Positions 7,146 to 12,171 of a stretch of 12,171 nt of DNA are shown here, in pieces. A model generated the notes under the pieces. It searched no databases. It was not told the DNA's origin and saw only the letters and a program-made list of their open reading frames with translations. Position numbers and translations under genes: made by a program. Every line of letters begins with the position of its first letter. The stretch's first letter is position 1. Source of the DNA: Thalassiosira profunda (taxonomy: Eukaryota > Bacillariophyta > Thalassiosirophyceae > Thalassiosirales > Thalassiosiraceae); NCBI GenBank assembly GCA_036939355.1, contig JALLAP010000522.1, positions 1 to 12,171 on the forward strand, written 5' to 3'.

Positions 7146-10100
7146 TTACATGTTCAGCGCTGTCTCGACCGCTGCGGTCACGCCGTTTATTGTATCAGGG
7201 TCAAGAGGCACATTGGGCATCGGCACATCCACCGCCATTTGCAGATTGCCCACCAACGCGACGAGTTCATTGCTCACGTACTGAGAATAGTCGCCAACGG
7301 TATGCGCCATGTCCGACAAAGTCGCGTGTGTTACGCCATCGTATGTTGAGGTCGCATATGCCATCAGTTGTGAGCTCGCGTCGTTGACGGTAGAGGTGGC
7401 CTGCAACGCCCACTCGGCGCCGTCCTTGCCGCTGATGACGTAAATGGCGGCGTTAACAATCTTGAGAAGAATGTCAGCAATGGCGACGACGAGCGCCATG
7501 AGGTGCTGGATGATCTCTCTTATCGAAAGGTCTCCAATGCTCGTGACGATAGATGCAACAGTATGGATGGCATTGTCCAGGGCGGTCGTGATTGAGGTTT
7601 GCACGTTGGACAGGATGGAGGATACGCTCGTTCCGGCGACCGCCTGCAATATGAAGTCAAGACACTTGACGATGATGCCGCCAATGAATTGGACGGCCGA
7701 GATGACGCTGTTGCCCAGGTCCGATAGTGAGGCACCGCTCACGCGTTCACCTATGTTCCATTCTGGCAGATGCGGGGGTTGCATGTCGACACTGGGGAGG
7801 TTTGGTTGCGGCAGGTTGATGTTGGGCAATGCCGGAGGTTGTGGCACGTTGACATTGGGCAGTTGTGGCGGCGGCATGTTCGCTTGGGGCATTGGCGGCG
7901 CCTGCATATTCAAGTTGGGCGGCTGCACCCCCGCTGCCGCACTCTTAGCCGAGGCTGCCATTCCCGCCACGCCCTCGCCGGCGCTCTTCACGGAGGAGCC
8001 CATTCCGGCCAGCCCCTCGCCAACGGTGGCAGCACCGCTCTGGACCGCGTGGCCAAGGGACTTGAATCCAGACGCGCCCTGATCGGCCACCTTGCCTAAC
8101 TTTCCCGACAATCCCTCGAGCGAGTCGGTGGCCTCGGCCACCTTATCGCCCAGCCCCTCGAACGAGTGAGAGAGCGAATTGAGCATCGCGTCCAGCGTTT
8201 TCTTGGACGCGCCGCCAGCCTCCTTTGCCGACGCCAGCGCCTCCTCCACCGACGACGACGGCGACAGATGCATGTCGGAGAACGGATTGGACATCTTTGG
8301 CACCTCGACGTGCCCCAGCCTCTCCTTGATCGAATCGCTCAGCAGTCCTGGGTTTGGCGGTTTCACGGAGGACAAGGCGTTGGCGGCGGCGGATCCACCG
8401 TCTATTTGCATCTCGTCGTAATTCAACTCCGAGAGCTGGGAAGAGAGAGCTTCTGCAGCTCCGCCGTTGACGTCAGGGATGGCCGCTTGGTCCGGCACTC
8501 CTTCCGCGGGCGCATCCATGGAAAGGTACGCCGAAGCCGCCGCGCTCGCCACATCGTCGTACGAGGCGGTCGCGTCCCCAAGGCCAACGCTCGATGATGC
8601 GTAGGCGTTGGCCGCCATGCCGGCATCCAATCCGCTGCCGCTGCCAGCCACTTTTTCCATCATCTGCTGCCCCACATTCGCACTGTTCTCTGCCAAGTAG
8701 GATCCTCCACCAACATCTTGCGGTGTAACAGGCTGCTGCTCGGTAGGAATGGACGAGGCCAACTCCCGCAGGGCGTTGGAGCCTCCCTGAGAATGCCACT
8801 GCGCGAAGCTTTCCGGACCCATAGAGCTTACACCTCCCACATCAGATGGAACGGGAGGAACCGCAGCGGTCGCCCCGTCAGTAACAGCTGCAGAGTAGCT
8901 CGACGCAGCACCGGCCAATTCGGCGCTGTTGCTACTGGCCGCGTACTCGGTGGCATATCCCTCCAACCCGTCGCTGTTTATTTCCTCCATATTGCTGCCG
9001 GCGTCGGCCATCTGCATCCCCCAGCTCAGGTAGTTCACGTTTGCATACAGGGAAGGATCGTAGCCCTCCGCGGCCATCGTCACCGCAGCCGCGGAGGCGA
9101 AGGCCGGAACAGTCTGCTCGGCAAAGGCCTGCACCGGCGAATGACCCGCCGCCTGCCCCAACCCCCCAACCGCAGATGCTGCAAACCCACCGCCGGTCGC
9201 CTCTCCCGAATGAAACGCCACCGTCCCCTCCCTTGACGCCTTGAGCAACTCTGTGGAGAGCTGCGTCAAAAATTCTTCCGCGGACGGCACCTCCACACTT
9301 TGGGTTTGCAACGCGCGCACATACGAGCTCGTGGCGGGAAACAGATCGGGATGGTCGGCGATCGATTCGAGGGGGCGGGACGGGTCGAGGTACGCCGGCC
9401 GCGCGGCCAGCTGCAGCTGAGTGCCGAAAAAAGCAGTTGGATCCTTCGGCCATGTTGGACGTGGAGTCGGCCTCCTTTCCGAGCGTGTAGAACTGCGTCG
9501 ATCGCTCGGCGAGGTCGCGAGCTTTCGCGCCCTTTCCGACCGCCTCGTACTGGCCTCTCCAGACGCGGGCTCCTCTTGCGATTCGTTCTGGTCTTCTTCT
9601 GCGTCCGAATCGACTGGATGGCTGAGTTCGCGGATGGGCGTATCCTGTTGTTCGGACGCCTTCTTCTTGGGCGAGGGCTTCCGCCCGCGTTTCGACCTGC
9701 GAGTCGACTGCATCGTCGAAGGAGTGGTTGTAGCTTCAGCTTTCTTTTTGGAGCGAGTGCTGGTGGCCGAAGGGGTTTCTTCGTCAAGCGCATGGAGCAG
9801 TGCCGCAGAACGACCGGCCTTGCGCTTCCTGGAAGTTTTGGACGAAGCCTTTGTAGACTCTGCTTCCTCTTTGGCGCCCTCTGCTTTGTCTCCTGCGTCT
9901 AGCTCCTCAGCCACAGATGCTTCCTTCTTATGCGCGCTGGCTTTGACGAGGCGTTGCCTGAAGTCCATCTTCAATGGCATCCACTGTACTTGCTCCAACT
10001 CCTCTATGTAAAGCGATCCACGCTCAGATGTGCCGCGTCTCCTCCTACCCGGTTCGTCGAAATCAATCAGAGGTCAATTTCCCACCGTGAAATTTCCCAT

Positions 10101-10309
10101 CTTGCAATCACCACTCGCGACTCACTCCTGCAGGAGAAGCGTCCCTGGCAAAGTCAATGAAGGCCACCTCCTCGTGGTGTGGGTGCCTTTGTGGGTCAAA
10201 CGTAGACAATTTGCCACAATAAGATGTCGTGCTTCAGCTCTGATCACGCGGTGCTCAACCCCCCCCCCCCCCCCCACCCCCGCCCGTCGCGTGAAGCCCT
10301 GGCCGGCAT
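7146..10309 (-). CDS. Large uncharacterised protein: Tudor-like domain, basic linker, repeats, hydrophobic C-terminus
   Basis: The main exon (7146-10022) is open without stops. Upstream, an exon at 10126-10231 joins it in phase 0 through a GTGAGT donor, giving GKLSTFDPQRHPHHEEVA...GSLYIEELEQVQWMPLK, which resembles a Tudor-type beta barrel (G-x-I-x-x-FDP, H-x-V-x-F-D, L-x-x-E-x-x-W). The tentative first exon (10278-10309) starts at ATG 10309; the total is 1004 aa. After the barrel come Lys/Arg-rich disordered sequence with SRKRK and an AT-hook-like RGRKPSPKKK (9689-9660), RSER repeats, and about 340 residues rich in Ala, Ser and Gly. Amphipathic repeats (8201-7926) and a Pro/Asn repeat (7922-7761) follow. 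Two hydrophobic stretches (7706-7635, 7520-7431) could be membrane-spanning or buried helices. I do not recognise the family. A chromatin-membrane link is inference. The minimal alternative start is ATG 9980, which loses the Tudor part. The first Tudor strand seems missing, so the 5' end is unsure. Confidence 0.65.
7761..7922 (-). repeat. Pro/Asn-rich repeat within the large protein
   Basis: Degenerate units of about 11 residues with consensus PPxLPNxNxPQ: PPQLPNVNVPQ, PPALPNINLPQ, P-NLPSVDMQ, PPHLP, preceded by the looser PPNLNMQA and PPMPQANM. The DNA shows matching degenerate repeats of about 33 bases. The tract separates the amphipathic repeats from the hydrophobic C-terminal part and probably forms an extended linker. 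A related phrase, VPMPNVPL, recurs near the C-terminus. Confidence 0.8.
10023..10125 (-). other. Intron separating the two halves of the Tudor-like domain
   Basis: A 103-base phase-0 GT-AG intron with a strong GTGAGT donor after ...DASPAG. The acceptor CTGAG before RGSLYIEELEQ is the best fit; CAG at about 9990 is an alternative that would drop the YIEELEQVQ strand. TTGAC and CTGAT boxes lie inside. Confidence 0.6.
10259..10281. repeat. C17 homopolymer tract (G17 on the gene strand)
   Basis: Seventeen consecutive C (10259-10275), one A, then five C. In the model it lies in a 46-base first intron (10232-10277; donor GTGGGG, acceptor CTGAAG) of the large gene. The run length may be wrong by one or more bases, and any exon crossing it has an uncertain frame. 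On the minus strand the G run could form quadruplex structure. Confidence 0.8.
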
Positions 10310-10379
10310 GGTGCCTGCAACGAGAGAGGGCGCTTGGAGCACCCTCCCTTCTCGCTCAGCTCACTGTCACTGTGGGGTG

Positions 10380-11632
10380 CTATCCCTTTGCATCGCCGGG
10401 AACCACCTTCAAAGCACGCAAGTTTCGTGGGGGGTCCAGTATGTCGTCTCGGCTTTGTATCAGTTGCATCTCCCTCGAAAATACTAGTTGTGACTGTTCC
10501 ACAGAAGATGGCATTTGCTTCTTCATTGCTGCATTGGAGGTTTTTCGGACGATGGCGTGCATTGTACCTGGAGGCACTCACTGAGCTACAGTTGCAATGC
10601 CGAGCAAGCGAACGAAACGCATGGAAATCTCACCTGCCAGTTTTTCGAGCGAGGATGCCAAACTGCCGTCGCCGTCGAGGACAGTCCACGCCAAAAAGAG
10701 CGCCGCACAAACGTCGCCCGTGCCCGTAAACTGGCCGTCAAATCTTGGGCTGTAAAGAACGTATTGCTCATCGGTCGTCTCTTGTTCGTTCTCAGTCTGC
10801 TGCGAGTTGTGCATTCGCCGAGATGCAAACATTCCGAACGAATCGGATGCGGGCTTCGCCTGCTGTCTGTCTGCAGTAAGATGTGCGCTTTGGTGTCCGC
10901 TCTCTTCGAACACGATGCTCGTTATCAGGACGATCGATACGCCCCAATCATGCAAAAGGCTGCATGCACGCTTGGCGTCTTCCAGTGTTCCGAGAGACAC
11001 ACCCGTGAGCTGCTCCACCTCGAACTGATTGGGTGTGACAACATCGGCCAGCGGCAACACGTCGCTTCGATAGATGTCCACCAGCTCCTTCGGAACGTAG
11101 AATCTGCCCAAGTCGCCGAGGACTGGATCGCAAACGTACCGGCAACTGGGGTTAAGTGCTTTGAGCTTCTTCACGACATTCACCACCGATCTCAGAAACG
11201 ACTCCGATCCGATGTACCCAGTAAGTATATTGCCGATCCTCCCCGCGCCAGATTCATCGGCGAGAAGGCCGTTCCTTTCCATTCCCTCCACGAGACGCCC
11301 GAGCATCGCGCCGTCGAGAACGTCCCCCTCCCATCCCGATGGATAACCGGTGTGGTTCGAGAATTGAACGCTGTTTACAATGTCCACGTCGAAGCCCAGG
11401 AGTTGTAGCGGAAAGACCGCTGCTTTGTTGCCCACATCTGGCATGCACATAGAACCGAGAGGTGAGCGAACGCACACACGAACTGTTCGTCGGACTGCTC
11501 GTCTGAAGACGACGCACGCCTTGCAAGATACTCACATCCTGACACCACATGAGATTGGATTGATAACACCCTCCTGCAACTTTCATCTACCTCCCCCTCA
11601 GGGCCTCCGTCGTTGACAGGCGAGGGACTCAT
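10380..11632 (-). CDS. PDXK: Pyridoxal kinase
   Basis: Model: complement(join(10380..10567, 10634..11437, 11536..11632)), 362 aa. It phosphorylates pyridoxal, pyridoxine and pyridoxamine with ATP, normally in the cytosol, feeding pyridoxal phosphate salvage. Family motifs in order are VLSIQSHVVSGYVGNKAAVF (the Tyr codon is split by intron 1), GFDVDIVNSVQFSNHTGY, YVCDPVLGD, PLADVVTPNQFE, and FTGTGDVCAALFLAW with the catalytic Asp at about 274. After intron 2, EKLAG|TMHAIVRKT and the C-terminal MQLIQSRDDILDP match the eukaryotic enzyme's end. It is about 50 residues longer than the human protein, mainly from a polar, acidic insertion at about 209-258 before YVLYSP. The start is the ATG at 11632; an upstream in-frame TTG at 11653 is not needed. 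The gene is divergent from the one at 12081. Confidence 0.93.
10568..10633 (-). other. Pyridoxal kinase intron 2
   Basis: A 66-base GT-AG intron, phase 1 (GTGAGA donor after LEKLA, TCCAG acceptor). The unspliced frame ends at 10578 with a non-family tail; splicing restores EKLAGTMHAIVRKT and the conserved C-terminus. Confidence 0.85.
11438..11535 (-). other. Pyridoxal kinase intron 1
   Basis: A 98-base GT-AG intron, phase 1 (GTGAGT donor, GCCAG acceptor, GCTCAC box 3'). It splits the Tyr codon of SGYVGNKAA. Confidence 0.88.
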
Positions 11633-12080
11633 GGTCAAACTGCAACCTCCCAACCCGCTATGATGATGGGTCCAACAGAGTTGATGGGTCGTCCAACACG
11701 TATCGAGTTGATTGTGGATAGATTGATGTTTGGCTGGATTTGAGTAGAACTCGTCGCCGGAATCACCCCCGTCGATCTGAGACTCAGTGGCCCGTGGTTA
11801 CACTTCAATTGTTGGATGCGCAGCGATCGGGGCCACCTCGGTGTGGCCAGCCCGCCTCCCTGTACCACGCCGCCGCCCTCGGCTTAGCTTGTGCTGTGCG
11901 TCTTTTTTTGTGCCGCCCTCTCTCCCTCCTCCCTGCCTCCCCTCCCTCCCTCCCTTTCCTCAATCCAGCCCCACACCAAACGCAACTAAACCGCAACGAC
12001 GGACCCCGCGCCCACCCGCCACCCGCACCGCACCCACAATCAACCTCCGCTCCCGCGGCCCGGCCCATCGATAAACAATC
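11633..12080. promoter_or_regulatory. Divergent promoter between pyridoxal kinase and the 12081 gene
   Basis: 448 bases between two divergent ATGs with no credible gene. Next to pyridoxal kinase, an imperfect direct repeat pairs GTCCAACA with GAGTTGAT (11670-11685 and 11691-11712). A short inverted repeat, GGCCAC-6-GTGGCC, lies at 11831-11848. A CT-rich tract (11914-11961) is followed by a C/A-rich leader running to the ATG at 12081. No firm TATA box was seen. Confidence 0.5.
11914..11961 (+). repeat. CT-rich tract with a G-quadruplex motif on the minus strand
   Basis: An almost pure pyrimidine run. Positions 11939-11954 read C4-T-C3-T-C3-T-C3, so the opposite strand has four G runs separated by single A bases, a textbook quadruplex motif. 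It lies about 130 bases upstream of the ATG at 12081. Confidence 0.75.
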
Positions 12081-12164
12081 ATGGACGACGTTCCCGACGC
12101 CTCCTCGGCGCCGCACCCCGACAGCATCCTCCGTCTGGCGAGCGCGGTGCATCGATTCTCGATC
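12081..12164 (+). CDS. First exon of an unidentified gene (partial)
   Basis: ATG in ATCATGG context opens a frame beginning MDDVPDASSAPHPDS and ending HRFSI, 28 whole codons. A GTGAGT donor follows at 12165-12170, just before the window edge. The donor is identical to others in this window, so an intron is likely, although the frame would also stay open to the edge. Asp/Ser/Pro-rich at first, then the possibly helical ILRLASAVHRFSI. The product cannot be identified from this fragment. Confidence 0.6.
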
Positions 12165-12171
12165 GTGAGTG

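Noticed and set aside
9981..9998. TTG at 9998 as start of the large protein
   Set aside because: A nuclear eukaryotic gene would normally use ATG; the frame stays open upstream into a spliceable exon, so TTG is internal.
10255..10581. Frame ending in a poly-Gly run
   Set aside because: It is generated by the G17 tract and overlaps the conserved C-terminus of pyridoxal kinase in another frame.
11740..12168. Pro-rich open frames across the divergent promoter, both strands
   Set aside because: They come from CT- and C-rich leader sequence with low-complexity translation and overlap a clear first exon at 12081.

Overview
The window is nuclear DNA of a compact-genome eukaryote. Four genes are interrupted by 66-115 bp GT-AG introns, mostly with GTGAGT or GTAAGN donors, and several introns carry a CTCAC/CTCAT/CTAAC branch-point-like box. 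Products include a DENN-domain protein with an ENTH domain, a eukaryotic-type pyridoxal kinase and a secreted alkyl-sulfatase. Codons end mostly in G or C, especially in the left third. I would guess a unicellular protist or alga, possibly a stramenopile, but the sequence does not fix the lineage. There is no operon structure, tRNA, rRNA, CRISPR array or transposon.

Layout. 1-69: edge of a neighbouring gene, orientation unresolved. 70-482: 5' region of the next gene. 483-3953 (+): DENN-ENTH fusion, three exons, 1094 aa. 3954-4006: a 53 bp convergent gap. 4007-6824 (-): alkyl-sulfatase, modelled with six exons, 815 aa. 6825-7145: intergenic. 7146-10309 (-): a large uncharacterised protein with a Tudor-like fold encoded by two small 5' exons, a basic RGRKP/RS-like linker, Ala/Ser/Gly-rich sequence, amphipathic repeats, a Pro/Asn repeat and two strongly hydrophobic C-terminal stretches. 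10380-11632 (-): pyridoxal kinase, three exons, 362 aa. 11633-12080: divergent promoter with a CT tract. 12081 to the right edge (+): first exon of another gene, with a splice donor six bases before the last base.

The genes do not form one pathway. The DENN-ENTH protein should act in vesicle traffic, the sulfatase in the secretory pathway or outside the cell, and pyridoxal kinase in cytosolic vitamin B6 salvage. The large protein is the best candidate for something undescribed: its order of domains suggests a chromatin-to-membrane tether built like the lamin B receptor, although not recognisably homologous outside the Tudor-like part. Gene models were assembled by eye from reading frames, splice sites and remembered family motifs, so exon boundaries are predictions.
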